Shown: positions 52,911-64,000, counted from the stretch's first letter. The stretch: DNA of 64,000 bases from Camarhynchus parvulus (GCF_901933205.1 NC_044576.1:10821024-10885023), one strand, 5' to 3'. Numbers and translations: made by a program. Notes: generated from the letters alone by a model not told the origin.

Positions 52911-55900
52911 CATGTCTGCAGTGTGCTGGCATGCAGGACTGGGTTCTAGCCCGTTTTAAATGCTGAGCTCTAGGGCTTAGGGAGGCTCATTCCTTGAGCT
53001 CCCACCATTTTTCCCATCTCATTCCTCAAACATCATCTAACATTGATCTCTGTTCATTTTATCCTCCCTCAACTCCTTTGCTCCCAAATTCCCACAGCTT
53101 GACACCATCTCTATGGTCTGGCATGGGGTAGCCACTCAAATTTTCCCACTCAAGCTTTGTTCTGTTGGAACTGCAGAGTAAATTCCTGTAAGGGCACTTC
53201 AGTCCTGTCCAGGCAGGATAAGTCTCTCCGTGACCAAATGCAGGCAGGACACAAACATTTCCCTGTCTCCCAAAGATGACCCATGAGAGCAGAGGGCCTG
53301 ATGGCCAACCTGTAGATGAGAGAAAGCAGCTGTGCCCAGTGCCATGGGAAGCCTCTGTCACAGGATGACTTACAGCAAATTACTCAGTGCTGTGCAAACA
53401 TAGCACAACTGCATGTTTCTACTCCTCTGTTAAATCTTTAACCAACTGGTGGAAAACCTAGGAAAGTTAATCAAGTTCAGCCTTCACCAGACATGTCATT
53501 AAATGCACCAGGGCTGCTTGGCTTGAATGTTTCTGATATTGCACACCAATATTTCAAATTTTCAATCATTCTCACACCTAGTACTTTTCTGTGATAATTC
53601 AGCTGTACATTCTCAAGGTATGAGATATATGACACTAACTTTCTAGGCTTCAGCTGAGAATCCCCTGCATTTACACAGACATCTTGGAGATGTCCAAAAA
53701 GAATTAGGTTTATTGAAGAATCTATCCAGAGCTGATAATATTTGCTCAAGATTTACAAAAGTTTCTGGGAAACTTATATTCCATATCTGAGAAAACTGAT
53801 GAGTGATGATGCTGTCTTCAGAAGGAGAAGAGATTTCTTTCTCATATAAGAATTACAAAAATCCTTGCACTACTCCCATTCTCATAATCTCCACAATTGC
53901 AAGTAACAAGTCCTGTAATGAGGTATAAAGTACTTCTGATTATCTTGCTCACCATATATGGGATAAATAATGCCCCAGATTGTCATTTCCATTTTTTAAG
54001 GCTCCCCACAGACATATCCCTTGGCCATCTGTTCTCTGGACCTGCTGTAAATGGATGTCTGCACCATGCCCAACCTGCTGAGACAGACAGCTACCCCTGG
54101 TTCATGGCACTGCACTTGCCTCCCAAGGAGGGCATTTCTCAAGGAATTAATGACTGGGAACTGTCACAGAAAGCTATACAATTATGAATAATACCACAAA
54201 AGCAAGCAGGAAATTAATATTTACTATTTCCTATCACACAAGGCATAGGAAAATCAGCGTTATTGTGAGGCAGCTCACTTGAACAAGCTAAAGAATGTAC
54301 AAAACAAGAACATTTTGAAGCTCTTATTCAGATAGCACCAAGACCCAAAATAAACATTGATCCAAAACAGAAGGAGAATAACTAATGGAAAACACATCCA
54401 ACAACATCCACAAAAAATTATTCATGTGAAGCTTCTGATTTGAGATATCCCAAAAGTACTTCCCAGAAGCAAGAAAAATATCCCAAAGACAGGTTTTATA
54501 TATGTGTAATGTTTCTTACCTTCACAGGTTACTGGCACAAACAGGATGCTGAGCAAGAAGAACTTTTAATCAAGCCCAGGATCCCAGCAATTATATTTTG
54601 TTTGTTTTCAAAATTCTATACATCAGAGTGAAATACATTAACTATCACTCCATCACCTCTCAAAAAACCCCTCCTGTATCCTAGGAGTTAAAGTGCTTTA
54701 CTGTACAGTTATGTAAGTATCAATCACTAAACAGAGCCACTGTATTTAGCCTTTTGAACAATTTTTCTGATAGCCTTTCACTGATTTCCTCCCTTTTTAA
54801 GCATAACACCAAGGAGCTCTTTCTTAGTCACACAGGCCATATAAATTACAATGGCCACACATGAATTCACAGCTGAATCCAATTCAGAACTACATTACTA
54901 TTTCCAGACCTTCTGTACCTCTTGTTGTTTCTTAGATTTTGAGAGTATCTCTTGATGCACCACTTCTTTCTTTTCTTTATCATCTGAACCCCTTCCACAT
55001 TTAAGAATATGTCTTTTGTTTAAGTTGAACACTTTGAAATTACCCATTTCCAAGTTCAATCATCTCCTCCCTTATGCTTTCAACCTACTGTTCCTATGCT
55101 TTAAAGAAATTTGACCACCAAACAAATCAAACTACTGAGGCCAAGAAGGGAAAATAATATGAGCAGAAAATATCATCCTATAAATCTAGCTGACACTTGA
55201 TAAAAATCATCTAGGGGAAAAAAAAGCTGAAAACACTTTACTTTTTTCTAACAATACAAAGATTAACCCAAAGGATAATACCTACTGCAATTTATGAATC
55301 AGTATTATGTCAATCTACAGTCAGGAATTATTTTTGAAGAATACAATTTTTATTAATTATCTTTAAAAAATTACTGTACATGTGCTGTACATGTGTGTAA
55401 TTATTAATTACTGTGCCTTACTGAGTTATATTAAAATGACAACACAATCTCTTTAAAACGAAGGTCAAATTCAGTTCCTTGCCTACTACTAAAATTATAT
55501 TTTGCTTCACTTACAGAGCTGTAAGAAAAAAATCTAAATTATGTGTTCCCATTAGCTGCAGATGCTGATAGATTAGCACTATCAAAACAAGAAATAAAGA
55601 TGTCAGTGTTGCTAGACAACCACTTCTCTTTTTAACCCTACCAGTGACGCAAGCTGTAAGAGCAGTGAGAAAAATTTGCTGTCATGCTTTAGGAACCTCT
55701 GCAGTTATATTTGTGATGAGATTATTTTTATAGGGCTTTTTTTAAATATTAAAAACAAATATTCATGGTCAGTTTAATTGACACCTCAGATTTGGCCCTT
55801 ACATGAAAATGTTATACATAACATTTCTGTGCTATAATAATTTCATTATGGTATTAAATTGATGCAATACCAATTAAAAATTATGGGGCTTAAAAGTCAG

Positions 55901-57100
55901 TTTAAATCTATTTTTATTAAAACATATGTATGGGACTTGAAAACATGTATTCTGTATTATTTCTGATTATCTAGCTGATAGTAAACTACTAATTTTGCTA
56001 GTAGCTTCTCTTAGTAGATAAGGAAGCATGATGAATTCATAGGCAAACAGAAATCCTGATACTCTCCAAGGTCATCACATCTATTTCTAGCTCCTCTAAT
56101 AAAAACCCTGTTAATGGAGAAACCAAATATTCAAGAGTACAGGAATGTTAAAATTCCATTATAATAATAATTATTTTAACTCATCCCTGCTCAGGTGAAA
56201 TTGCTACTGATACTATATACTGTGGAATCACTGAAACAGTGGTAAATATATTGAGTAAACAGAGGATCAGCTCTGGAGGAAATGTTATATGTGATATTAT
56301 CACAACAGATTTAAGTGCAGGTATTTTGTTCTCTAGTATAGCTTTTAATACATCACCAAAAATTGTCTAGAATTTTCTGGGTTTGCTCCAGTCTCTATCA
56401 GCAGACACATGTCCCAAAGAGGTGTCCTACATCACTAAACTTGTTTACCTATCCCTCTTCCAGATTTACATTGATCAATAACTGTAGGTATTGAAGAAAA
56501 TGCACTAACACTCCTTCTCCCCCACAGGGACACACAATAAAAATAATTATTTAGGTAACTCAAATGCTAATGTGGCCCAAACAAACTTTTAGAAGCAGAT
56601 TAAGTAAAGCACTCAAAATCAAGCAAATGTCTCGCCAAGTTTGAAAAATTCTCCATTTCAGTCATTTATGATCGGAATAGAAAATGTTTGACACCTTTGT
56701 GTAAATGTGAATTTTGCAGAAAATATTGCAAAAAATTGGTTGAAAGTCAGACAATCTGTACAGCCTCTGCAATACATCTTTAAGTGATACTAGGGAAATA
56801 CTATTCAAATCCCCCATTATTGTAGATTCTCTTGCTGGTTGGAACAACCCAGTTAGAAGGAGGCCCAAAAGCAAAAGGATGATGGGGTCAATTTCAGAGG
56901 AGGTTCTGATGTCTCAGATGAGCAGCTGAAGAGCCCAGCACCCAGCCATGCTCAGGTAAATCCTGCAGAATCAAGTCTGGCTTTTTCAGCTGCCTTATGT
57001 CTCTGCGCAGCTGAAGGGCAAGGAGCAGTACAGAGGGACTCAAACAGCACTAAAAAGATGGAAGGAAAAAACTCCTAAAGGGTTCTTCTTTTCCTCCACC
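52911..57100. other. AT-rich unique DNA, no gene seen
   Basis: No gene was recognised. The segment from about 55.3 to 56.0 kb is very AT-rich, with many TAAT cores and an 11-bp tandem duplication. The rest is unremarkable. Open frames stay below 101 codons. Confidence 0.6.
55374..55395. repeat. 11-bp exact tandem duplication
   Basis: The 11-mer ctgtacatgtg occurs twice without a spacer. Each copy contains the palindrome TGTACA. It lies between TTATTAATTAT upstream and GTAATTATTAATTA downstream, which can pair in part. Confidence 0.9.
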
Positions 57101-57106
57101 CCAACC
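57101..57106. repeat. Target-site duplication, left copy
   Basis: CCAACC immediately precedes the TG of the LTR and is repeated exactly at 57,473-57,478. A 6-bp duplication is typical of ERV2/ERVK-class integration. Confidence 0.85.
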
Positions 57107-57472
57107 TGTTGAGTTTGTGAGGGTTTCCAGGACGAGGTGAGAGATGAATGAATTTGACTGTATATTTTTAGAAGGCTAATTTATTATTTTATGATATGAT
57201 ATTATAGAATGTTACACTAAAACTATACTAGAAAAAAAAAAAGATACAGACAAAAAGTTTAACAAAATTATGACAAAAACTTGTGACTGACTCTTCAGAG
57301 TCCAACACAGCTGGATGTGATTAGTCATTAAATTAAAACGATTCACATGTTAGATAAAACAATTTTTAGACTACATTCTAAAGCAGCAAAAACATGGAGA
57401 AGCTGAGGCTTCTCATCTTCCCAGGAGAAAATCCTGAACAAGGAAATTTTTCCAGAAAATATGACAGTAACA
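57107..57472 (-). mobile_element. Solo LTR of an endogenous retrovirus (ERV2/ERVK-like)
   Basis: A 366-bp element starts with TGTTGAG and ends with GTAACA, giving the canonical TG...CA termini, and is flanked by the exact 6-bp repeat CCAACC. There is no retroviral internal sequence on either side, so it is a solo LTR left by recombination between two LTRs. The minus strand is the likely sense strand: it carries AATAAA (57,180-57,185) about 290 bases from its 5' end, followed by about 73 bases, in keeping with U3-R-U5 order. Sequence features, including the GAAGGCTAATTTATTATTTT-like segment and the TTCCCAGGAGAAAATCCT segment, resemble from memory an abundant passerine LTR family (TguLTR5-like); the family name is not certain. 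It carries no coding capacity. Confidence 0.85.
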
Positions 57473-57478
57473 CCAACC
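57473..57478. repeat. Target-site duplication, right copy
   Basis: CCAACC immediately follows the terminal CA of the LTR and is identical to the left copy at 57,101-57,106. The lack of mismatches argues for a fairly recent insertion. Confidence 0.85.
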
Positions 57479-58645
57479 TTTGGTGTCAGTACAGTGCACG
57501 TTCCAGAATAATGTGCAAAAGGGAAGATGAAAGACAGTGTGACATGGAGCCTATGAAAAATTTTAGACTCTTGTGCTTGTGTTTTGTCTTGCACATGTTT
57601 TTTTCCCAGCCTCATTTTTGCATTGAGATTGGATTAGTTTGGTGCAGGCCAAGTCATTCAAGCAAGATTTTATCATCTTGCTGCTCATCTATCTCATGAA
57701 AATACTGAATATTTACCTCTCCTGCTTCAGTATGTGAAATGACCTCAATAAGCACTTTAGAAAAACAGATAAAAGTGCATTTTCATCTTGAAACTGGCCA
57801 AGAAAAATCAATTCTGCATAGATCAGGTTTATTAGATACAGGGAAACTGATAGCCTGTGGGTTTAATCTATGAAATTATACACACTCAAACATGCATCTC
57901 AGACAGTAAAGCAACTCAACCAGGGTTCACAGGGAGATTTGCAAGTGCAGATTTTAAAGTTCTGTGTTAGTATCTTTTTCCATAATACCAATGAAAAAAG
58001 TTTTCAAATTATAATCCAAAAATCTGTCAGTTTTATTGCAGTTTCCAGCCCATATTCCAAAGCTATGGAAACTTTTTCACAAGATCAGCTAGTTGGGTTT
58101 CAGCTTTCCTCTGGTGCAGAGCTACATGCTCAGTACTAATGAGTACATAAAGACTCAAAAATTTCATCCAGTTCCTACAGGCATACTACAAAGAGAGGTA
58201 AGCAGAATTTTGTAATAAATAGTAATAAAAAGTTCATCTATTGAACTTCCATGGTTATTTTTCCTTGTGGAAACAGAAGTGAAATTTTTATTTCTCAGCA
58301 CATAATTCTGAGATGTTTGTTCTCCTCCCATATTCTGGTTCTGTCAGGTCACCTGAAGCATTGCCAACATCTTTAATAAAAGCAGGTTGTCACCTTTCAT
58401 GTTTAAACTGATGTAACAGTGATAGCTACTAAGGGTCATTTATTCAACTGCATGACTGGAAAAATGAACATTAGAGCCTGTAGAAGGCTTAATCTCCTAA
58501 ACATCAGATACAATTTTCTCACATATAAACTGTCCTTTCAATTTGAAGATAGGATTTAGACGTTGATTACTCACCTCAATATTTTTCATAAATCACAAAG
58601 CAAAAATCATTACAAAAAACAAATTCCCAAAGAACAGGGTGATTC

Positions 58646-58681
58646 ATATATGTATATATATAAATATATATATATATATAA
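58646..58681. repeat. Imperfect (TA)n microsatellite
   Basis: Mostly TA units broken by one TG and one AA, which suggests an older or stabilised microsatellite than the perfect (AT)n tract at 33.9 kb. Confidence 0.93.
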
Positions 58682-58934
58682 CATCATGCGTGAAAAAAAC
58701 GTATTTCCTTTAAGACTCTTTGACAGTTTTTAAAACCCATATTCAGATGTTTTACTGATGAGATGGAAGACATACATTGTTGTGAAACAAAAAAAAAATG
58801 GTAGCTGACCCTTAGATATTTCAGAAAAATCTTTCTTTCATAAAACAGACTTTCAAACAAGATGAAATTGATAAATAAGCAAAACAAAACTACTGTTATT
58901 TGCTGATATTATTATAAATGAATTGAACATCCAG

Positions 58935-59171
58935 GTATTTGAAAAGAAGCAGACACCAAAAAAGAAATAATGTGATGGGGATTCTTGAAACCTCTGACTC
59001 AAACAAGGAAAGAACATTGAAGCAGAACAAAAATGACAAAAACCTCCCAGCCAAACTTGCTAATCAGTTAATTGAGAAATACTCACAGAGAAAACAAATT
59101 ATTCCTTCTAATCAAACATCATTTGCAGAAGAAATGAAATCACATTTAACTGAAAAATGGCACAAAACCAG
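58935..59171 (+). other. Candidate exon, lysine/glutamine-rich (weak)
   Basis: The plus strand is open for 79 codons between atccag (AG at 58,933-58,934) and CCAG|gtgaac (donor GT at 59,172). The length, 237 bp, is a multiple of three. The peptide is hydrophilic (K, Q, N, S, E), with few cysteines or aromatics, like a coiled-coil or disordered protein. Against it, the 3' splice signal lacks a good pyrimidine tract, the donor is weak, and A-rich DNA yields such composition by chance. I recognise no family. Confidence 0.13.
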
Positions 59172-59615
59172 GTGAACAAAAAGATAAATTTGAGATAATT
59201 GAAAAGATAACTGCAAAGTCAGGAAACAGAACAGAGATTTGAGGTCTAATCAGTTTCTTGGACATTTTGAAGCATGGAAGAGTTGGTTCAACAAATTAAC
59301 ACACTAAGGTGGGGTACATGGAGACTAAGATTGGTAAATTTTATATCAATGTATTTTAAAGTTTCAAATATTTTAAATTCATACAGGTCCTATTTGGAAA
59401 AATAGCAATATTTCTTGCACAGGAAAATAGTACCATATTCCCTCCTTTTCTTTAGAAAGACTGTCTTTGAAGTCTCAATTGCTGATATTGTAAAATAAAT
59501 ATTAATGACATGTTTTATTTACAAAACAAATTCTCTTTTAAGTAAACAGATTAAATCTTTCATTTTATGCTGAAGAAATATTAGCTAGTTGGGGAATAAA
59601 AAAATAATAATGATT

Positions 59616-59673
59616 AAAAAAAGCAAACCAAACAAACAAACAAAACCACAAAAGAAAAAGAAAGAACCCAACC
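59616..59673. repeat. A/C-rich low-complexity tract, (CAAA)n-like
   Basis: A run of seven A's leads into several CAAA units, then AAAG and ACC-type words. It may be a decayed A-rich tail, but no element body was recognised upstream. Confidence 0.8.
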
Positions 59674-59942
59674 AACACCTCTAACCCAGTTTGTTAGGGC
59701 TTTGTGAGAAAGCCCTGAATCAAAGAACCTGTCCTGATTTATACTTTCTAACTTCAAAGCCTCTCCTAATATACCCTTTCTGACCAGAAACTGTGAAATA
59801 ATTTTTAATGCAGATGGACTGAATCTGGAATTCAGTGAAACAAAGTATCAGTCAAAGAAAAATAATGAAAGGGAAAAGCAATAAATTTTCCAAAAGCCTA
59901 CACTGAAAGAGGTTACCCATGCAAGATGTTTAATTAACTTCT

Positions 59943-59968
59943 TTTATTAAGTAAATTTACTTAATAAA
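59943..59968. repeat. Perfect 26-bp AT-rich palindrome
   Basis: The 13-base arm tttattaagtaaa is followed with no spacer by its exact reverse complement. Perfect spacerless palindromes of this length are uncommon. No protein-binding site or transposon end is recognised. Confidence 0.95.
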
Positions 59969-60447
59969 GTAAACTGTTCACAGCTCCTGCATGTCCTGTT
60001 CCCATGGGATGCTGATTCCTGAGCACAAACAGGACAGCAGCTTGGTGGCTGGGGCTGTCTGTCTGTCCCTGGAGAGCAGCACAGCCAAAATTCATCAGGA
60101 CTGCTCCAGCCCAGACTTACAAACTGGGACATGTTCAGCGGCTCTAAGCATGGATATTTTTGGTGACAAAATTGAAAGTAGTGCTAATAAAGGCTTCTTA
60201 GCAGCCATGTGATTTGTCCATGGCTAATAAAAGATGGTTTGATTCAAGTGGCTCCCTGGGTGTAGCTCTTCCTATACATCTGTTCTGCTGAGCATCTGCT
60301 GTCCCTCCCCTGCAAATGAAAGGCCTGCTGACAGCTGATCTTATCATCTTGGATAGAAAGATATATTTTTAGGCATAAACCAGTCAAATTAATTACTATT
60401 ATTTCTGAGTTACATGCAAAATCAAAACTTTTACAAATCCAGCACAC

Positions 60448-60869
60448 GGACCTGTTGCAGTGAGTGTAGAGGAGGCCACAGAGATGGTCAGAGGCTGGAG
60501 CCAGGCTGAGAGCTGGGCATGGTCAGCCTGGAGAAAAGGAGGCTCCAAGGACACCTCATTGCAGCCTTCCAGGACTAAGAGCAGCTTGCAATAAAAGAGG
60601 GAGAGGGCCTTTCACACGTGATAGGACAAGAGGGAATGGTTTAAAACTAAATGATGAGGGATTTAGATTAGAAGTAAAGAAGAAATTCTTTATTCATATG
60701 GTGAGGAGGCACAGATGAGGTCCCAGCTCTGGAAGGGTTCAAGAGCAGGTTGGATGGGGCTCTGAGAGGAACCTGACCTAGTGAAGGTGTCCTTGCCCAT
60801 GGCTGGGGGGCTGGAAGTAGATTGTAACTTTAAGGTCTCTTCCAACCCAACTATTCTATGATGCTATTG
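60448..60869 (+). mobile_element. CR1 LINE, 5'-truncated 3' end
   Basis: The sequence follows the bird CR1 3' region in order: the gagtgtagaggaggccac-like start, a CAGCCTGGAGAAAAGGAGGC-type block, GATAGGACAAGAGGGAATGG, TTTAGATTAGAAGTAAAGAA, the GGTTGGATGGGGCTCTGAG block, then GGTCTCTTCCAACCCAAC and the terminal CTATTCTATGATGCTATTG, a decayed form of the ATTCTATG repeats at which CR1 ends. About 420 bp remain. Several internal stretches are missing or diverged, and there is no reverse-transcriptase domain, so it is immobile. CR1 copies are typically 5'-truncated and lack target-site duplications, and none was seen. Confidence 0.95.
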
Positions 60870-63249
60870 TTCTCTGGTCTGGAAAGAGCTCTGGCCAGGT
60901 CAGACAGAAGGACTCCTCAAGCAGTTCCCAAAGCTGGATGGAAGTCCAGAGCTACTCAGTTTTAGTTATTACTTCTCCCTGACCAGAATAATAAGAGGAA
61001 ATGGGAAATATTTGCCTCCACTGCAAGCCTTGAATGTAAGAATAGCTCCACTTAACATGAATATTATGATTATTTTTCCACTACTTGAACTATTTTGGAA
61101 AGAGACTACAATGTTGTTGCATGCAGAAATAGCAGACAGATGTTTGGGTTAAACTTCTAAAACACTGAGGCTTATGTGAGTTATCAGCATTTAATTTTAC
61201 AGTTTATTCTTCTGATGTGTATCTGCATGATCACCTCAGTGTATGAAGGACAAGGACAAGACAGAATTTGAACTGCTGGATGCCACACTCGAGAAAAGTT
61301 AATAACTGCTTTGTTCAGTTTTAACTGCTGTATCAATACCAGTGAAAAGATGCATTTAAAAAAATTTATCAACAACATGCTAAGCAGGATGGTTTAGATT
61401 TCAAGTTCTACAAATATCAAAATTAGCACATGATCTGACAAAACTCTTTAGGTTTCTCCTTTTAGAGAAATTACCCAGATTATTTCTTTTTAAACTTTAA
61501 AATCTTACCATACTTACTAAAACAGTGATTGCACTTCTGCATTGAAAAAAAATAGATGCAAACTTACTCAGCAGCCAGGGGAAAATATTTCTCTCTAGCA
61601 TTCAAATATGCATGACAAGAATACAGGTGCACTTAAAATCTCTCACCATTCAATTAGGTAACTGAAAGAAGCAGCCATGGCTTGTCTAACATATGTACAA
61701 GTCTGGTCTTGATGAGGCTGGAAAGACTCACACTACCATGTTTTCTGGGTAAAATTTTTGAAAATTAAAAATGGCATCCGAATGTCATAATTGGGCAAGG
61801 CTAAGAAACAGCACACTCAGAACTGTCACCATCAATCCAGCTGTCACCCTCTTTACACCTCTCTCCATTTCTGCCATTATATAGAATTATATTCCTGGGA
61901 CTACAAACCATTTCTGACCAATATATGTAACGATTGAGCATGAAACCTTTCAGCAAGATTTCCCAACTCACAGTAGAAATAGATGCACTGCACTTGGTTT
62001 AGAGTTAATTGCGTGAACTATTATCAATTTTTGCTGTTACTCATATTTTTAATAGGGTCACTATTATAGTACATTTTAGAGGAAAAAATAATAAAAAGAC
62101 AGAATAAAGCTTTCTTCCAAATTCCCCATTATAAGACTATTTTTCACCTTTACCAAACTCTAATCAGCTTGACTGGGATTTTCTAGTCTGAGCACTTTTC
62201 TGAAAAGATGTGTGTGTGTTCATGTGTGTTCATGTGCAAGGGGAAAAAAGGGAAAACACAGTTTTCCCTTATAAAAAGTCATAACTTTGACACAAACCTA
62301 GTCTAGCAGACCCATCATGTGCATTGCAGAGCGGTGTTTTCACTTTGATTAATAACTCCATAAAAATTAACCTTCTATGAACCTTACAGCTTTTCAGTTA
62401 ACAGAACTCAGTTTAGGCTTGCAAGTGAACTTCCCTGAAGAAGTTTTTTTCCTATTTATTAGTTTCAGATAGGATTTACTACCATAGAAATAAAACTTGG
62501 AAGAAAGTGAACTATTCTAATTAGACAACTCATTAATCTGCTCTTAAATGATATTTTAGGAGGATGGGCTAGGAAATTTTCTCCTGACATACAGGTTTAT
62601 TCAAGATCAGAAACAAACTGGTGAATTTACAATGAATAGCATATGAAATTATTTTGACATAAATATCAATACAGAAAAATAAATTACGTAAAAGATGACA
62701 AATATAATTTCATTTATAAAATTATTAAGAATGAGGGAACATTTCTGCTTCTAAAACCACAGTATGGATAAACCAGAGTCAATTTATATAATAGGCCCTT
62801 AGGGAATGATTGCACAGAGGCGCTTCTGGAGGAAAATTGAGACAGCTTTACATATCATCAGGACAGAATATAAGCACCTAGATATCTCTGTATTATAACT
62901 AGAGGCACAAAAAGAACCAAGATTTGTGTTCTAGAAGAATAATTTTCCAGGTGGAAATGAAATGAAAGAGAGCAGAAGGACAGGTAAAAATTAACAAAGA
63001 TAACCCAGATTTTTATTTATTTTGAAATTGACAAATGCCTTTCCTTTTTTGTTAGACTGGCTTTGGAGAAAAGCAGTCTTAGGCTGGAAAATATTATTAG
63101 AGGGAGTAATAGCAATTTGGTTCGGAAAAAAGGGAACAATGGTACACTTTGGATGTCAAAAAAGTAGAGATAAATACCATATATTTTTAAAATTGCAATA
63201 GGAAAGATAATAATTGTTGAGAGTCAAGCTAGAAGAAGTCTGGAAATTA
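60870..63249. other. AT-rich unique DNA, no gene seen
   Basis: No gene was recognised. A small (GT)-rich duplication lies near 62.21 kb. Sequence from about 62.8 kb onward may belong to the old LINE remnant that follows, but I could not match it to a motif. Confidence 0.6.
62211..62236. repeat. GT-rich 10-bp tandem repeat
   Basis: The 10-mer tgtgtgttca occurs twice in tandem, flanked by additional TG units. Confidence 0.85.
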
Positions 63250-63600
63250 GACTGAAACAAATATCAGTAGTCACACATTTGGAAGATGACCAGGAAAAGT
63301 TAAATAAATCCTTTGCCTTTTTTCTATGCAAGACTGGTGAAACAGCAACTGAAGCATCTGTGTACTGAAATGGAACCATCCACATGGATGTGGAACCAAA
63401 ACTTAAAAAAGAAGCATGAGGGAAACAGTCCTGGATAACCCCTGGCCCAGATTGCAAAGGAACTAATATGTGAAATTAGAAATGCATAAACAAGGTTTGC
63501 AAATAACATTAACTAACTTGCTCTGCAGGTCTCTAGCAGGACTAGAGAAGAGGAAAAAATCACACACTCAACAAACTTAACAAACATGTTAAGCTGAGAT
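63250..63600 (+). mobile_element. Ancient CR1/L3-type LINE remnant, RT N-terminal part
   Basis: EKLNKSFAF (63,294-63,320) resembles the LNxxFAxVF segment upstream of the reverse-transcriptase core. PGPD (63,441-63,452) matches the conserved PGPDGI motif. KELICEIR (63,457-63,480) matches the LKELxxEIA segment that follows. Spacing between the last two is shortened by a deletion, the frames differ and stops are frequent, so the copy is dead. It represents a more N-terminal part of the protein than the 52.3 kb remnant although it lies downstream of it, so the two are likely independent insertions. Ends are approximate. Confidence 0.55.
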
Positions 63601-64000
63601 GACATAGTCTGGCTTCAATAGTATGTAATCTTCAGGGGAAGGCAGATGGATTTAGGAGTAAATCTATAATTTAAAAGGGTGAATTATTTCAAAATAGTAT
63701 TTTACCCTAAAACCAGAAAACCTTCTATCACTGTCACTTCAATACATCTATTCAGTAAGCTTGAAAAAAACAGACTCTTTTAATGAATGCATTGAACCAA
63801 TTCCAATATATCCCATACTCCTAGCAGATCTTTCTCAGTCCTGTTCTTCCTGTTCAAAAATCAGATTTTAAGCAGGTAAAACCAGAATCATCTGGCACTT
63901 AAAATTTTCCCAGAAATTTTACTTGCATTGAAAAGGAGCCTGATGCCATGGTGACTGGGCTGTGCCGTCACTGTGATGCCTAATGTATCCAACAGGAAGG
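63601..64000. other. AT-rich DNA, nothing recognised
   Basis: No exon, repeat boundary or RNA gene was identified. It may contain further decayed LINE sequence continuous with the preceding remnant. Confidence 0.5.

Larger units (their letters stand above)
57479..60447. other. AT-rich DNA, no confirmed gene
   Basis: Apart from a weak exon candidate at 58.94-59.17 kb, no gene was seen. The stretch contains an imperfect (TA)n tract near 58.66 kb, an A/C-rich tract near 59.62 kb and a perfect 26-bp palindrome at 59,943. A moderately GC-rich segment at about 59.98-60.13 kb has no recognisable content. Confidence 0.6.

Noticed and set aside
54680..54705. Possible microRNA seed-like word (aaagtgctt)
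   Set aside because: No hairpin of precursor size could be seen around it.
57343..57699. Frames of 90 and 101 codons on opposite strands
   Set aside because: Both run partly through the solo LTR and on into unique DNA, so they are chance frames.
1..64000. CRISPR array, operon or other prokaryotic system
   Set aside because: No regularly spaced direct repeats, no dense gene packing and no ribosome-binding patterns; repeat content is vertebrate.

Overview
This 64 kb window looks like gene-free vertebrate nuclear DNA, most likely from a bird and probably a songbird. The background is AT-rich and CpG-depleted, with short mono- and dinucleotide runs and no long open frame (the longest is 128 codons). 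The organism call rests on the repeats: a clear 3' end of a bird/reptile CR1 LINE at about 60.4-60.9 kb, and an intact solo LTR at 57.1-57.5 kb whose sequence resembles, from memory, an abundant passerine ERV LTR family. No protein-coding gene, tRNA, rRNA or known small RNA could be recognised, so the window is probably intergenic or lies inside a large intron.

Layout. 1-12.5 kb: unique AT-rich DNA with an A/C-rich low-complexity tract, a 15-bp exact duplication and one GC-rich patch. 12.56-12.79 kb: a possible cysteine-rich exon between splice-like signals, unproven. 13-34 kb: unique DNA with a few small inverted and tandem repeats and GC-rich patches near 15.7, 19.1, 26.5 and 33.3 kb, ending in an (AT)n microsatellite at 33.9 kb. 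38.0 kb: a G-rich tandem repeat with G-quadruplex potential. 40.2-42.0 kb: a CpG cluster, a TAAT-rich block with nested palindromes, and a small CpG-dense segment behind a strong 3'-splice-like signal. 48.6-49.0 kb: a second block with eight CpGs and homeodomain/POU-like motifs; it shares an exact 12-mer with the 40.8 kb block. These blocks are the best candidates for conserved regulatory DNA.

Mobile DNA is concentrated in the last 12 kb. It comprises an ancient CR1/L3-type reverse-transcriptase remnant (52.2-52.9 kb, decayed catalytic box FADN), the solo LTR with a perfect 6-bp target-site duplication (57.1-57.5 kb), the younger CR1 3' end, and a second ancient reverse-transcriptase remnant (about 63.25-63.6 kb, PGPD motif). 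The two ancient pieces lie on the same strand but in reverse protein order, so they are probably separate insertions.

Nothing here amounts to a new biological system. The points most worth checking are the candidate regulatory blocks, the two splice-flanked candidate exons and the solo LTR.
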